A DNA stretch of 64,000 bases from Streptomyces erythrochromogenes (GTDB lineage Bacteria > Actinomycetota > Actinomycetes > Streptomycetales > Streptomycetaceae): contig NZ_CP108036.1 in assembly GCF_036170895.1 (NCBI RefSeq), forward strand, positions 6,131,501-6,195,500. The letters run 5' to 3'. This document shows, piece after piece, positions 20,172 to 29,716 of the stretch. A program made the translations under genes and the position numbers. Every line of letters begins with the position of its first letter. The stretch's first letter is position 1. The notes beneath the pieces are model-generated. The model saw nothing but the letters and a program-made list of their open reading frames with translations, ran no database searches and was not told the DNA's origin.

Positions 20172-20366
20172 GTGGCCCGTGCAGGACGGGTCCGTCAGGG
20201 CGGTCAGGAGGGCGTCCCCGACATCGGCGCGGGGCAGTACTGCGCGAACAAGGAAGAGATGTTCGTGCGCGTGCTGATGGAACGCACGCCCAACGCCGGC
20301 CCGCTCATGGCCGCCCTGCAGGCCGCCGCTGCCGTGGCCCGGAGCGTCTGGGCCGCTATCCGCTGA
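20172..20366 (+). pseudogene. possible remnant of a TetR-type regulator
   Basis: The 346 bp between uvrA and the fructokinase gene hold no intact gene. A short reading (64 aa) contains GVPDIGAGQYCANKEEMFVRVLME, which resembles the end of a TetR recognition helix and the following YFxxKEELF turn, then a short alanine-rich tail. There is no first helix pair and no ligand-binding domain. I read it as a decayed fragment; it may also be chance similarity in GC-rich sequence. Confidence 0.35.
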
Positions 20367-21237
20367 GCTCGGCCGCGTACGGGGGTTCCGCTCCCGGCCG
20401 GGTGCAGGTCAGGGCCGCCGCGTGGGCGGCGTAGGCCAGGACGTCCTGCCAGTCCACCGGAGCGCCCGGATCCGCCGCCAGGCGGTGCAGCAGGGCGGCG
20501 TTGACGGTGTCGCCCGCCCCGATCGTGTCCGCCACCGCGACCGGGCGGGCCGCCGCCGAGTGTTCGGCGCCCTCCCGCGTCCAGACCGTCAGGCCCGCCG
20601 CGCCACGGGTCAGCACCACCGCCGAGGGCCCGGCCGCCAGCCAGTCCCCGACCCGCCCGCCCAGCCAGGCCGCGTCCTCCTCGGACAGCTTGAGGACGCC
20701 CGTGTGCGGCAGCAGCCGGTCCGTGAACCGGGCGCGGTAGCCGGCCGGGTCCGCGATCAGCGCCGGCCGGATGTTGGGGTCCAGCAGGGTCAGCAGCCCG
20801 CGCCGCGACTCCCGGCGCAGCAGGGCCTCGTACGCGCTCGCGCCCGGCTCCAGGACGAGCGAGCAGGTCCCGAGCGCGAGGGCCCGTACCCCCTGCGGGA
20901 GGGCGGGCGGCAGGGTGAACAGCCGGTCCGCGGTGCCCTCGACGTAGAAGCCGTACGAGGCCGAGCCGTCCGGGGCCAGGGAGGGCACGGCGAGGGTGGT
21001 CGGTTCCGGCCCGCGCTGGACCAGCGACACGTCCACCCCGGCCGCCCGCAGTCCGGCCAGCAGGCTCTCGCCGAAACCGTCCGTCGAGACCCGGGAACAG
21101 AAGGCGGTCTCCGCGCCGAGCCGACCGAGGGCGCGCGCGGTGTTGTACGGCCCGCCGCCCGGCCGGGGCAGCAGCGCGCCCGGCGGTCCGACCGCGGGCA
21201 CCAGGTCGATGAGGGCTTCTCCGCCGACGACGATCAC
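20356..21237 (-). CDS. PfkB-family carbohydrate kinase, fructokinase-like
   Basis: The 293-aa product is a ribokinase/PfkB-family kinase. GGGPYNTARALGRLG at residues 27-41 is the substrate loop and GAGD at 240-243 holds the catalytic aspartate. The N-terminus GGEALIDLVP matches fructokinases. LLDPNIRPALI in the middle (about residue 152) is also typical of fructokinases. It should convert fructose or a related sugar to its phosphate. The GTG at 21237 is the best start; the nearest GGAG is 13 nt away. It is divergent from the Rieske lipoprotein gene, with no sugar transporter next to it. Confidence 0.88.
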   Translation of the reverse strand: MIVVGGEALIDLVPAVGPPGALLPRPGGGPYNTARALGRLGAETAFCSRVSTDGFGESLLAGLRAAGVDVSLVQRGPEPTTLAVPSLAPDGSASYGFYVEGTADRLFTLPPALPQGVRALALGTCSLVLEPGASAYEALLRRESRRGLLTLLDPNIRPALIADPAGYRARFTDRLLPHTGVLKLSEEDAAWLGGRVGDWLAAGPSAVVLTRGAAGLTVWTREGAEHSAAARPVAVADTIGAGDTVNAALLHRLAADPGAPVDWQDVLAYAAHAAALTCTRPGAEPPYAAELSG

Positions 21238-21357
21238 GCGGAGGAAGGTACTCCATGGGGCGGCGGTATCGTCGGGTGGGCCGGTGCCCGGACCGGGCTC
21301 CGCCCGTGACCTCCGTCCGTGCCCCGCCCCACCCCTTCCGCAGCCCTGGAGAACCGC

Positions 21358-21789
21358 ATGTCCGCGCCGCAGTCCGCCGCCCGCCGTACCGTCCTCAAGG
21401 GCGCCGCCGCGCTGGCGGGGGCCGCCGGCGCCGGGGCGGCCCTCACGGCCTGCTCCACGCAGACCAACAGCGGCGGCAACACCCCCGCGACCCCCACCGC
21501 CCCCGTGGAGCTGGGCGCGGCGGCCGACGTCCCGGTGGGCGGCGCGAAGCTCTACCGGGAGCGGAAGCTGATCGTCAGCTGCCCGGCGGAGGGCCAGTAC
21601 AAGGCGTTCAGCGCCCAGTGCACGCACGCCGGCTGCGTCCTCGACAAGATCGTCGAGGGCGAGGGGAACTGCCCCTGCCACGGCAGCCGTTTCGACGTCT
21701 CCACGGGCAAGGTCCTGCAGGGCCCGGCGGACCGGCCGCTGCCGGAGGTTCCGGTCCGCGCGGAGAACGGCAAGCTCGTCGCGGGCTGA
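21358..21789 (+). CDS. Tat-exported Rieske [2Fe-2S] lipoprotein
   Basis: The 143-aa product begins with a twin-arginine signal (RR at 9-10, then TVLKGAAALAG) ending in a lipobox LTAC with C32 as the lipidated cysteine. After a Thr/Pro-rich spacer comes a Rieske domain: CTHAGC at 88-93 and CPCHGS at 105-110. C88, H90, C105 and H108 are the expected cluster ligands, with C93 and C107 forming the disulfide of high-potential Rieske proteins. It should be a folded, exported electron carrier at the outer membrane face. No oxidase or cytochrome partner lies nearby. The GGAG site before 21358 supports this start. Confidence 0.93.
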   Translation: MSAPQSAARRTVLKGAAALAGAAGAGAALTACSTQTNSGGNTPATPTAPVELGAAADVPVGGAKLYRERKLIVSCPAEGQYKAFSAQCTHAGCVLDKIVEGEGNCPCHGSRFDVSTGKVLQGPADRPLPEVPVRAENGKLVAG

Positions 21790-21809
21790 TCCGCACCCGG
21801 CCGTACGGG

Positions 21810-22760
21810 TCAGTCCCAGTCCCAGGCGATCCCGAGGATCCCGCGCCGCACCGACTGCTCCACCAGGTGCACCGCCCGGTGCCGGCCGCTCGGCGTCAGG
21901 TCCGCCAGGCCGGTGCGCGGGGCGTCCGGTCCGGTGCGGGCGAACCGCCGGCAGCGCACCGGGAGGGCCGATGCGTCGAAGTGGACCTGCAGCATGTACT
22001 GGCCGCCCGCGTAGCTGAAGCCGCGCACGTACTCGCCGCTGCGCGGGCCCGTGCCGTCCTCGACTCCGTAGCCGAAGACGTAGGTGTCACCGCGCCGCAG
22101 CCGGGCGTCGAAGAGCAGCTCGGCGACCACCACCCCGGCCTCCGGATGGCACCGCACCCGGCCCGTACGGCAGTTCTCGTACGCCGTCACGCGCACCCGG
22201 GACACGTCGCAGCCCGGGTCGCCGTGGTGCACGGCGAGGTAGCGGTCGACCCCGTCCCGGTGCGCCCGGACGATCTGCTGGGACTCGCGGACCCGCAGTT
22301 CGCCCGCCGCTCCGATGCGGACGCGCTCGTGGTGGCCGAGCGAGTGCAGCCCGCCGTCCGGCGGGAGCTCCATCCCGTCCAGCAGCCTCTCCACCGTCCC
22401 GCCCCCGCTGAACAGGGCCCGGTACGAGCGGCCGGCCGGCCGGGCGGCGGGCCCGGTGACGGACGCCGGGTCCGGGACCGCCAGCAGCCTGACCAGGGCG
22501 CCGTCGGGCAGCTCCAGGATCCGCTCCAGGGCGGTGACGGCCCGCAGTGACTCCGGCTGGCGCGGCCTGCGGGCGCCCTGCTGCCAGTAACTGAGGCTGG
22601 TCACGCCGACCTTGATGCCCTGCGCGGCGAGCCGGTGCTGCACCCGCTGGAGGGGCAGCCCGCGGGCGGCGAGGGCGGCGCGCAGGGCGAGGTGGAAGGG
22701 GCCGCCGCGCAGCAGCCGGTTCAGTTCCGCCGTGTTCGCCGGATCCGTGGAAGGCCGCAT
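21810..22760 (-). CDS. putative XRE-like transcriptional regulator
   Basis: The 316-aa product has an N-terminal helix-turn-helix-like region (about 20-75): LRAALAARGLPLQRVQHRLA, then VTSLSYWQQGARRPRQPESL, typical of XRE-type HTH with the usual 'W..G.R.P' end. The rest is a domain I do not recognise, with GGQYMLQVHFDASALP and many short beta segments. The ATG at 22760 has a GAGGAG site. A perfect 12-bp palindrome GTGAACGTTCAC lies at 22773-22784 just upstream of that site and repeats of GTTCACA follow, so self-regulation is likely. It is divergent from the secreted protease pair. Confidence 0.75.
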   Translation of the reverse strand: MRPSTDPANTAELNRLLRGGPFHLALRAALAARGLPLQRVQHRLAAQGIKVGVTSLSYWQQGARRPRQPESLRAVTALERILELPDGALVRLLAVPDPASVTGPAARPAGRSYRALFSGGGTVERLLDGMELPPDGGLHSLGHHERVRIGAAGELRVRESQQIVRAHRDGVDRYLAVHHGDPGCDVSRVRVTAYENCRTGRVRCHPEAGVVVAELLFDARLRRGDTYVFGYGVEDGTGPRSGEYVRGFSYAGGQYMLQVHFDASALPVRCRRFARTGPDAPRTGLADLTPSGRHRAVHLVEQSVRRGILGIAWDWD

Positions 22761-22772
22761 GGCGACTCCTCT

Positions 22773-22784
22773 GTGAACGTTCAC
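22773..22784. promoter_or_regulatory. palindrome GTGAACGTTCAC, candidate operator
   Basis: A perfect 12-bp palindrome sits just upstream of the ribosome site of the XRE-like regulator. It shares the GTTCAC half-site with the two direct repeats at 22843-22877. Confidence 0.5.
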
Positions 22785-22842
22785 ACGCGCCGGGGTGGGG
22801 GATCACGGCGGCAGCTCCGGGGGACCAGGTGAAACGACAGCA

Positions 22843-22877
22843 ACCGTTCACACCGCAGTCCCACCGTTCACACTGCA
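22843..22877. promoter_or_regulatory. two direct repeats with GTTCACA core
   Basis: ACCGTTCACACCGCA (22843-22857) and ACCGTTCACACTGCA (22863-22877) are 15-bp direct repeats with a 20-bp period and one mismatch. They lie between the divergent regulator and protease genes, about two helical turns apart, as expected for cooperative protein binding. A TTGACC box at 22901-22906 could be the -35 of the protease promoter. Confidence 0.5.
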
Positions 22878-22988
22878 ACGTCACCGCGTATTGAAGCGCG
22901 TTGACCTGATCGCGACAACTCCCTGATGCTCCTCCACAGCGTCCGGACGCGCTCCTCCACCCCCACTCCCCACCTCGGGAGGAACGCG

Positions 22989-23597
22989 ATGCGCAACCGA
23001 AACCGGCGGCTTTCCCCGGCCGCCCTCCTCACCGCCGTTCTCACCGCCCTGCTCCTCGCCCTGCCCGCCGGCACCGCCACCGCCGCCGATGCCGACGCGA
23101 CCGCCCCGCTCGCCCTGGCGCAAAAGCGCCTGAACATCACCATGCAGGCACAGCAGAAGACCAACTGGTGCTGGGCCGCCGGCGGCAACACCATCGCCAC
23201 CTGGTTCGGCCGCAACCACAGCCAGAACCAGTTCTGCAACGCCGCCTTCAACCGCCAGCAGGGCACCGAGTGCCCGAACAGCCAGGCCACCCTCGGCAAC
23301 GTCCAGACCGGGCTGCGCTGGGCGGGCATCAACCCCGGCTCGTACGTCAACGGCTGGCTGCAGTACTCCACCGTCCAGACCGAGATCAATGCGGGCCGCC
23401 CGATCGAGACCCGCATCCAGTGGTCGAACGGCGGCGGCCACATGCACGTCGTCTACGGCTACGACACCGCGAGCAACTGGGTCTACTGGGGCGACCCCTG
23501 GCCCTCCAGCGACCGTTACAACTGGGCCTCCCACGCCTGGTACGTCAACAACAACACCTTCTCCTGGACCCACTCCCTCTACCGGATCGGGGCGTGA
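22989..23597 (+). CDS. secreted papain-like cysteine protease
   Basis: The 202-aa product carries a signal peptide (residues 1-33, hydrophobic LLTAVLTALLLALP, cleavage near TAA). The mature part has QQKTNWCWAAGGNTIATWF (56-74) with C61 as nucleophile, GGGHMHVVYGYD (148-159) with H151 or H153 as the catalytic histidine, and WGDP with D169. This pattern fits the C39/C70 (AvrRpt2-like) papain-fold group. The ATG at 22989 has a GGGAGGA site. Its TGA overlaps the next gene's GTG, so translation is coupled. Targets are unknown; likely an exported peptidase or amidase. Confidence 0.88.
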   Translation: MRNRNRRLSPAALLTAVLTALLLALPAGTATAADADATAPLALAQKRLNITMQAQQKTNWCWAAGGNTIATWFGRNHSQNQFCNAAFNRQQGTECPNSQATLGNVQTGLRWAGINPGSYVNGWLQYSTVQTEINAGRPIETRIQWSNGGGHMHVVYGYDTASNWVYWGDPWPSSDRYNWASHAWYVNNNTFSWTHSLYRIGA

Positions 23598-24397
23598 CCG
23601 CCATGACCCTGCGCGCTTCGGCCGCCGCGGCCGTCCTCGCCGCCACCGCCCTCCTCGGGCTCTCCCCGCAGGCCGCCGCCGCGGCCCCCGAGCCGCAGCC
23701 CCGGGCGGCCACCGCCGAGAACAGGGCGGCCGCCGCGCAGGCGGCGACCGCCCCCGACACCCTGGCCACGCTCTCCCGGTTCTTCGCCCGGGAGGGCAAG
23801 GTCTCCCTCGCCGCCGCGCAGCCCCGCATCGAGGGCGAGGCGATACCGGTCCACCACCTCTCCCCGGACTTCGTCGCGGGCCGGGCGGGTGCGTCCGTCG
23901 CCCGCCTGGAGTTCCTCGCCAGCAAGGCGGTCTCCTCCGACGGCCAGCAGGCCGCCCTGTGGACCGCCCGCACGGAGGCCGGCTGGCAGGTCGTGAACAT
24001 CGCCACCGGCGACGACGAATTCCGCTACGCGCAGCTGGGCGCCGCGAAACTGCCCGGTGGAACCGTGTTCCGGGAACCGCAGATCGACGCCTGGTACGTG
24101 GCCGGCGGCAGCCGGGTGCTGCCGCTGGACGAGGACGCCGTGCGGGCGGTGGGCGCCGGGGGCACGACGCTCGGCGCCTACCGGGCGCGGGTCGCCACGG
24201 CGTACGGGGACAAGCTCCCCGGCTCCCCGTATGCCGAGCGCGGCTCGGCGGGCGGCTACGCCGAGGGCTCCGCGGTGGCCGTGCCGGCCGCCGAGGGTGC
24301 GGAGGCGCCGTGGGCGGCGGGGGCCGGTGTGCTGGTGCTCGGGGCGCTGGGTGCGGCCGCCGTCCGGCGCTCCCGCCGGGCGGGCGCGCGGGCCTGA
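23594..24397 (+). CDS. exported membrane-anchored protein coupled to the protease
   Basis: The product is 267 aa from GTG 23594 (GTGA overlap with the protease stop); ATG 23603 is an alternative. It has a signal peptide ending near AAAAAP, an extracellular domain with VHHLSPDFVAG and GWQVVNIATGDDEFRYA, and a C-terminal helix (WAAGAGVLVLGALGAAAV) followed by RRSRRAGARA. That is a type I membrane topology like a sortase substrate, but no LPxTG-like motif is visible. I do not recognise the extracellular domain. The tight coupling suggests it presents, tethers or inhibits the protease. Confidence 0.8.
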   Translation: MTAMTLRASAAAAVLAATALLGLSPQAAAAAPEPQPRAATAENRAAAAQAATAPDTLATLSRFFAREGKVSLAAAQPRIEGEAIPVHHLSPDFVAGRAGASVARLEFLASKAVSSDGQQAALWTARTEAGWQVVNIATGDDEFRYAQLGAAKLPGGTVFREPQIDAWYVAGGSRVLPLDEDAVRAVGAGGTTLGAYRARVATAYGDKLPGSPYAERGSAGGYAEGSAVAVPAAEGAEAPWAAGAGVLVLGALGAAAVRRSRRAGARA

Positions 24398-24586
24398 GCG
24401 GCTGCCCCCGCAGTGCCCGGCCCGCCCCCACCTCGGGGCCGGGCCCTGCGGGCGGCTCTCCCCACCCCGCCCTTCCACCGTTCCCCGGGGCTCCGCCCCG
24501 GACCCCGCGCGGCGGACCCCACGGATCCGCAGACCGGCCCGGAGGGCTACGGTTCGTTGTCGGTGCGCGCCAGTAGGGTGGTTGGC

Positions 24587-26596
24587 ATGGCCGACCCTTC
24601 CAGCTACCGCCCCCAGCCGGGGCAGATCCCCGACTCCCCGGGGGTCTACCGGTTCCGCGACGAGCACCGCCGGGTGATCTACGTCGGGAAGGCCAAGAGC
24701 CTGCGCCAGCGCCTGGCCAACTACTTCCAGGACGTCGCCGGCCTGCACCCCCGTACCGCCACCATGGTGACCACGGCCGCCTCCGTGGAGTGGACCGTGG
24801 TCTCCACCGAGGTCGAGGCGCTGCAGCTGGAGTACTCCTGGATCAAGGAGTACGACCCCCGGTTCAACGTCAAGTACCGGGACGACAAGAGCTACCCCTC
24901 CCTCGCCGTCACCCTGAACGAGGAGTACCCCCGGGTCCAGGTCATGCGGGGGCCCAAGAAGAAGGGCGTGCGCTACTTCGGTCCGTACGCCCACGCCTGG
25001 GCGATCCGCGAGACGGTCGACCTGATGCTGCGGGTCTTCCCGGTCCGGACGTGCTCCGCCGGAGTGTTCAAGCGCTCCGCCCAGATCGGCCGCCCCTGCC
25101 TCCTCGGCTACATCGGCAAGTGCTCCGCGCCCTGCGTCGGCCGGGTCACCCCCGAGGAGCACCGCGAACTGGCCGAGGACTTCTGCGACTTCATGGCCGG
25201 CCGCACCGGCGCGTACCTCTCCCGGCTGGAGAAGGAGATGCACATCGCGGCCGAGGACATGGAGTACGAGAAGGCCGCCCGGCTGCGCGACGACATCGGG
25301 GCGCTGCGCCGGGCCATGGAGAAGAACGCCGTGGTGCTCGCCGACGCCACCGACGCCGACCTGATCGCCGTCGCCGAGGACGAGCTCGAAGCCGCCGTGC
25401 AGATCTTCCACGTCCGCGGCGGCCGCGTCCGCGGCCAGCGCGGCTGGGTCACCGACAAGGTCGAGGCCGTCGACACGGCCGGACTGGTCGAGCACGCCCT
25501 CCAGCAGCTGTACGGCGAGGAGAAGGGCGAGTCCGTCCCCAAGGAGGTGCTGGTCCCCGCGCTCCCCGAGGACACGCCCGCGCTGGCCCAGTGGCTCGCC
25601 GAGCGCCGGGGGTCCCAGGTCAGCCTGCGGATACCGCAGCGCGGCGACAAGAAGGCCCTCATGGAGACCGTCCACCGCAACGCGCAGCAGTCCCTCGCCC
25701 TGCACAAGACCAAGCGCGCCAGCGACCTCACCACCCGCTCCCGCGCCCTGGAGGAGATCGCCGAGGCCCTGGAGCTGGACGGCGCACCGCTGCGCATCGA
25801 GTGCTTCGACATCTCCCACCTGCAGGGGGACGACGTCGTGGCGTCCATGGTCGTGTTCGAGGACGGCCTGGCCCGCAAGAGCGAGTACCGGCGCTTCCAG
25901 GTCAAGTCCTTCGAGGGGCAGGACGACGTCCGGTCCATGCACGAGGTGGTCTCCCGGCGCTTCCGCCGCTACCTCGTGGAGAAGTCGAAGACGGGCGAGT
26001 GGGACCCCCAGGACGGCGAGGACGGGCCGCCCGAAGACGACGGGAAGCCCAAGCGCTTCGCCTACCCGCCCCAGCTCGTCGTGGTCGACGGCGGGCAGCC
26101 GCAGGTGGCCGCCGCCAAGCGGGCCCTGGACGAGCTCGGCATCGACGACGTCGCCGTGTGCGGCCTCGCCAAGCGGCTGGAGGAGGTCTGGCTGCCCGGC
26201 GAGGACGACCCCGTCGTCCTGCCCCGCACCAGCGAGGGCCTCTACCTGCTCCAGCGGGTACGTGACGAAGCCCACCGCTTCGCCATCCAGTACCAGCGCA
26301 GCAAACGCGGCAAGCGCCTGAAGGCGGGGCCGCTGGACGAGGTGCCCGGCCTGGGCGAGAGCCGCAAGCAGGCCCTCGTGAAGCACTTCGGTTCGGTGAA
26401 GAAGCTGAGACAGGCGACAATCGACCAGATCTGCGAGGTCCCGGGCATAGGACGGAAGACGGCCGAAACCGTGGCCGCGGCCCTCGCCGGGGCGGTCCCC
26501 GCCGGTCCTGCCGTCAACACGGCCACAGGAGAGATCATTGAGGATGAGAACCCCGCGCCAGCGGGAGCATCGTCCGAACGGGGGACCGAGCAATGA
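24587..26596 (+). CDS. uvrC: excinuclease ABC subunit C
   Basis: The 669-aa product makes both incisions around a UvrB-marked lesion. The GIY-YIG nuclease is at the N-terminus: GVYRF at 19-23 and [13 protein letters not shown] at 31-43. A UVR motif ([21 protein letters not shown], about 215-235) binds UvrB. The C-terminal nuclease half contains [21 protein letters not shown] and [10 protein letters not shown], and two helix-hairpin-helix units end the protein ([34 protein letters not shown]). The ATG at 24587 matches the family start. It overlaps rapZ by 4 bp. Confidence 0.97.
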   Translation: MADPSSYRPQPGQIPDSPGVYRFRDEHRRVIYVGKAKSLRQRLANYFQDVAGLHPRTATMVTTAASVEWTVVSTEVEALQLEYSWIKEYDPRFNVKYRDDKSYPSLAVTLNEEYPRVQVMRGPKKKGVRYFGPYAHAWAIRETVDLMLRVFPVRTCSAGVFKRSAQIGRPCLLGYIGKCSAPCVGRVTPEEHRELAEDFCDFMAGRTGAYLSRLEKEMHIAAEDMEYEKAARLRDDIGALRRAMEKNAVVLADATDADLIAVAEDELEAAVQIFHVRGGRVRGQRGWVTDKVEAVDTAGLVEHALQQLYGEEKGESVPKEVLVPALPEDTPALAQWLAERRGSQVSLRIPQRGDKKALMETVHRNAQQSLALHKTKRASDLTTRSRALEEIAEALELDGAPLRIECFDISHLQGDDVVASMVVFEDGLARKSEYRRFQVKSFEGQDDVRSMHEVVSRRFRRYLVEKSKTGEWDPQDGEDGPPEDDGKPKRFAYPPQLVVVDGGQPQVAAAKRALDELGIDDVAVCGLAKRLEEVWLPGEDDPVVLPRTSEGLYLLQRVRDEAHRFAIQYQRSKRGKRLKAGPLDEVPGLGESRKQALVKHFGSVKKLRQATIDQICEVPGIGRKTAETVAAALAGAVPAGPAVNTATGEIIEDENPAPAGASSERGTEQ

Positions 26597-27540
26597 CCGA
26601 GCACGAGACCGCGCACGACCGAGACGGAGCACAGGTGAGTACGGGCACGACAGTGGAGCCCGGCGAGACCGCCGAGGCGGCCATCCCCGAGCTGGTGATC
26701 ATCTCCGGCATGTCCGGGGCCGGCCGCAGCACGGCGGCCAAGTGTCTGGAGGACCTCGGCTGGTTCGTCGTCGACAACCTCCCGCCGGCGCTGATCCCCA
26801 CCATGGTGGAGCTCGGCGCCCGCTCCCAGGGCAACGTGGCCCGGATCGCGGTCGTCGTCGACGTCCGCGGCCGCCAGTTCTTCGACGCCCTGCGCGAGTC
26901 CCTCGCCGACCTCGACAGCAAGGGCGTCACCCGCCGCATCGTCTTCCTGGAGTCCTCCGACGACGCGCTGGTCCGCCGCTTCGAGTCGGTCCGCCGCCCG
27001 CACCCGCTCCAGGGCGACGGCCGCATCACCGACGGCATCGCCGCCGAGCGCGACCTGCTGCGCGAGCTGCGCGGCGACGCCGACCTGGTGATCGACACCT
27101 CCAGCCTGAACGTGCACGAGCTGCGCGCCAAGATGGACGCCCAGTTCGCCGGGGACGAGGAGCCCGAGCTGCGGGCCACTGTCATGTCCTTCGGCTACAA
27201 GTACGGCCTCCCCGTCGACGCCGACCTCGTCGTCGACTGCCGCTTCATCCCGAACCCGCACTGGGTCCCGGAGCTGCGCCCCTTCACCGGGCTCAACGAG
27301 GAGGTGTCGGGGTACGTCTTCAGCCAGCCCGGCGCCAAGGAGTTCCTCGACCGCTACACCGAGCTGCTCCAGCTCATCGCCACCGGCTACCGTCGCGAGG
27401 GCAAGCGGTACGTGACCATCGCGGTCGGGTGCACGGGCGGCAAGCACCGCAGCGTGGCCATGTCCGAGAAGCTCGCCGCCCGCCTCGCCTCCGAGGGAGT
27501 CGAGACCGTCGTCGTCCACAGGGACATGGGGCGCGAGTGA
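26593..27540 (+). CDS. rapZ: RapZ family nucleotide-binding protein
   Basis: The 315-aa product is the RapZ/YvcJ P-loop protein. A Walker A-like GMSGAGRS (residues 39-46) has arginine in place of the usual lysine, as is normal in actinobacterial members. [13 protein letters not shown] follows at once, and [17 protein letters not shown] near the end is the conserved C-terminal motif. In E. coli RapZ controls GlmZ/GlmY RNA and amino-sugar synthesis; in Gram-positives the role is less clear. An N-terminal extension of about 30 residues is variable, so GTG 26635 is another possible start. It overlaps both uvrC and yvcK by 4 bp. Confidence 0.95.
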   Translation: MTEHETAHDRDGAQVSTGTTVEPGETAEAAIPELVIISGMSGAGRSTAAKCLEDLGWFVVDNLPPALIPTMVELGARSQGNVARIAVVVDVRGRQFFDALRESLADLDSKGVTRRIVFLESSDDALVRRFESVRRPHPLQGDGRITDGIAAERDLLRELRGDADLVIDTSSLNVHELRAKMDAQFAGDEEPELRATVMSFGYKYGLPVDADLVVDCRFIPNPHWVPELRPFTGLNEEVSGYVFSQPGAKEFLDRYTELLQLIATGYRREGKRYVTIAVGCTGGKHRSVAMSEKLAARLASEGVETVVVHRDMGRE

Positions 27541-28592
27541 CCGCACGGACCCCGCGGCTGAGCCGCCTGCGCCGCCTCACCCCGGGACGGGGAGAGGAAG
27601 GCGCGGGCCGCTCCGGCCGCCGGAGGGGCGCCACGCCCAAGGTGGTCGCGCTCGGCGGCGGACAGGGCCTGTCGGCCTCCCTCGCCGCCCTGCGCCGGAT
27701 CACCCGTGACCTCACCGCCGTGGTCACCGTCGCCGACGACGGCGGCTCCAGCGGACGGCTCCGGGAGGAGCTCGGCGTGCTGCCGCCCGGCGACCTGCGC
27801 AAGGCGCTCGCAGCGCTGTGCGGGGACGACGACTGGGGCCAGACCTGGGCCCGGGTCATCCAGCACCGCTTCCAGTCCGAGGGCGACCTGCACGGGCACG
27901 CCGTCGGGAACCTGCTGATCGTCGCCCTGTGGGAACAGCTCGGCGACCCGGTCCAGGCCCTCGACCTGGTGGGCCGGCTGCTGGGCGCACAGGGCCGGGT
28001 GCTGCCGATGTCGGCGGTTCCGCTGGAACTCCAGGCCCTGGTCAGGGGCCACGACCCGGCCCGCCCCGAGGACGTCGACACCGTCCGCGGGCAGGCCACC
28101 GTGGCCCTGACCCCGGGCGAGGTGCTCTCCGTACAGGTCGTGCCGAGCGCCCCGCCGGCCGTGCCGGAGGCCGTCGCGGCGGTGCTGGACGCCGACTGGG
28201 TGGTGCTGGGTCCGGGCTCGTGGTTCTCCTCCGTCATCCCGCACCTCCTGGTGCCGGAACTGCTGGACGCGCTCGTCGAGACCAAGGCCCGGCGGGTCCT
28301 GTCGCTGAACCTCGCGCCGCAGCCCGGCGAAACAGAGGGCTTCTCTCCGCAGCGTCATTTGGAGGTTTTGGCCCGACACGCCCCTAAACTCGCCCTGGAC
28401 GTGGTGCTGGCCGACGAGGCCGCCGTGCCCGACCGCGAGTCCCTTGCCGATGCCGCGAAGCGGTTCGGTGCCGCGGTCGAGCTGGCCCCCGTGGCCAGGC
28501 AGGACGGCTCGCCGAAGCACGACCCGGAGCTGCTGGCCGCCGCGTACGACCGTATTTTTCGGATGCATGGAAGGATCGGCCCATGGCGATGA
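27537..28592 (+). CDS. YvcK/CuvA-type protein, gluconeogenesis and cell-wall factor
   Basis: The 351-aa product belongs to the YvcK (CofD-like) family. A basic N-terminal extension (1-34) precedes [18 protein letters not shown] (GGGQG at 40-44), [12 protein letters not shown] and [10 protein letters not shown], all parts of the nucleotide-sugar-binding core; [14 protein letters not shown] follows. In Bacillus and mycobacteria YvcK/CuvA binds UDP-sugars and is needed for growth on gluconeogenic carbon and for cell-wall synthesis. The GTG at 27537 overlaps rapZ (GTGA). Its end overlaps whiA by 10 bp, so the four genes uvrC-rapZ-yvcK-whiA form a translationally coupled block. Confidence 0.93.
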   Translation: MTARTPRLSRLRRLTPGRGEEGAGRSGRRRGATPKVVALGGGQGLSASLAALRRITRDLTAVVTVADDGGSSGRLREELGVLPPGDLRKALAALCGDDDWGQTWARVIQHRFQSEGDLHGHAVGNLLIVALWEQLGDPVQALDLVGRLLGAQGRVLPMSAVPLELQALVRGHDPARPEDVDTVRGQATVALTPGEVLSVQVVPSAPPAVPEAVAAVLDADWVVLGPGSWFSSVIPHLLVPELLDALVETKARRVLSLNLAPQPGETEGFSPQRHLEVLARHAPKLALDVVLADEAAVPDRESLADAAKRFGAAVELAPVARQDGSPKHDPELLAAAYDRIFRMHGRIGPWR

Positions 28593-29578
28593 CGCCTGCG
28601 GTGAAGGACGAGATCTCCCGCCTGCCCGTCACCCGGACCTGCTGCAGGAAGGCGGAGGTCTCGGCGATCCTTCGGTTCGCGGGCGGGCTGCACCTGGTGA
28701 GCGGCCGCATCGTCATCGAGGCGGAGCTGGACACCGGGATCGCTGCCAGACGTCTCCGCAAGGACATCCTGGAGATCTTCGGCCATTCCTCGGACCTCGT
28801 GGTGATGGCGCCCGGCGGACTGCGCCGCGGCAGCCGCTACGTGGTCCGCGTCGTGGCCGGCGGTGACCAGCTGGCGCGCCAGACGGGCCTCGTGGACGGC
28901 CGCGGACGCCCCATCCGGGGTCTTCCCCCGCAGGTGGTCTCCGGGGCCACCTGCGACGCCGAGGCGGCGTGGCGCGGCGCCTTCCTGGCCCACGGCTCGC
29001 TCACCGAACCGGGCCGGTCCTCCTCCCTGGAGGTCACCTGCCCCGGCCCGGAGGCCGCCCTGGCCCTGGTGGGCGCCGCCCGCAGGCTCTCCATCGCCGC
29101 GAAGGCGCGCGAGGTGCGCGGAGTGGACCGGGTCGTGGTCCGCGACGGCGACGCGATCGGCGCCCTGCTGACCCGGCTCGGCGCGCACGAGTCGGTGCTG
29201 GCCTGGGAGGAGCGGCGGATGCGGCGCGAGGTGCGCGCCACCGCCAACCGCCTCGCCAACTTCGACGACGCCAACCTGCGCCGCTCGGCGCGGGCCGCCG
29301 TGGCCGCCGGAGCCCGCGTGCAGCGGGCACTGGAGATCCTCGGCGAGGAGGTCCCCGAGCACCTCGCCGCGGCCGGCCGGCTGCGCATGGAGCACAAGCA
29401 GGCCTCCCTGGAGGAGCTGGGAGCGCTCGCCGACCCGCCGCTGACCAAGGACGCGGTCGCCGGCCGGATCAGGCGCCTGCTGGCGATGGCCGACAAGCGG
29501 GCCCAGGACCTCGGCATCCCGGGCACCGAGTCGAACCTCGACCTCAGCGAGGAGATGGCCGACAACATGGCCGGTTAG
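28583..29578 (+). CDS. whiA: sporulation transcription factor WhiA
   Basis: The 331-aa product is WhiA, which with WhiB controls the switch from aerial growth to sporulation septation in Streptomyces. The N-terminal part is a LAGLIDADG-like homing-endonuclease fold without catalytic role ([24 protein letters not shown]). The C-terminal part (about 240-325) is the DNA-binding helix-turn-helix ([37 protein letters not shown]). The ATG at 28583 is inside yvcK; ATG 28589 is an alternative two codons on. A hairpin terminator follows at 29597. whiA also occurs in non-sporulating Gram-positives. Confidence 0.97.
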   Translation: MAMTPAVKDEISRLPVTRTCCRKAEVSAILRFAGGLHLVSGRIVIEAELDTGIAARRLRKDILEIFGHSSDLVVMAPGGLRRGSRYVVRVVAGGDQLARQTGLVDGRGRPIRGLPPQVVSGATCDAEAAWRGAFLAHGSLTEPGRSSSLEVTCPGPEAALALVGAARRLSIAAKAREVRGVDRVVVRDGDAIGALLTRLGAHESVLAWEERRMRREVRATANRLANFDDANLRRSARAAVAAGARVQRALEILGEEVPEHLAAAGRLRMEHKQASLEELGALADPPLTKDAVAGRIRRLLAMADKRAQDLGIPGTESNLDLSEEMADNMAG

Positions 29579-29596
29579 CAGGAAGCCCTACGGCAG

Positions 29597-29631
29597 AAGG
29601 GGCTCGCGCGATCACTCGTGCGGGCCCCTTT
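29597..29631 (+). terminator. rho-independent-like hairpin after whiA
   Basis: AAGGGGC (29597-29603) pairs with GCCCCTT (29624-29630); the inner stem continues with CGCGCG against CGTGCG including a G-U pair, with loop ATCACT. It ends with TTT and closes the uvrC-rapZ-yvcK-whiA block. Confidence 0.8.
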
Positions 29632-29716
29632 GCGGTATGCCCCATTGACATGAGCATGGGCCGGTCTTGAGTCTGGCGTCCGAACCTTTCGTGGCAGCCG
29701 ACGCCCAGGGGGGCAC

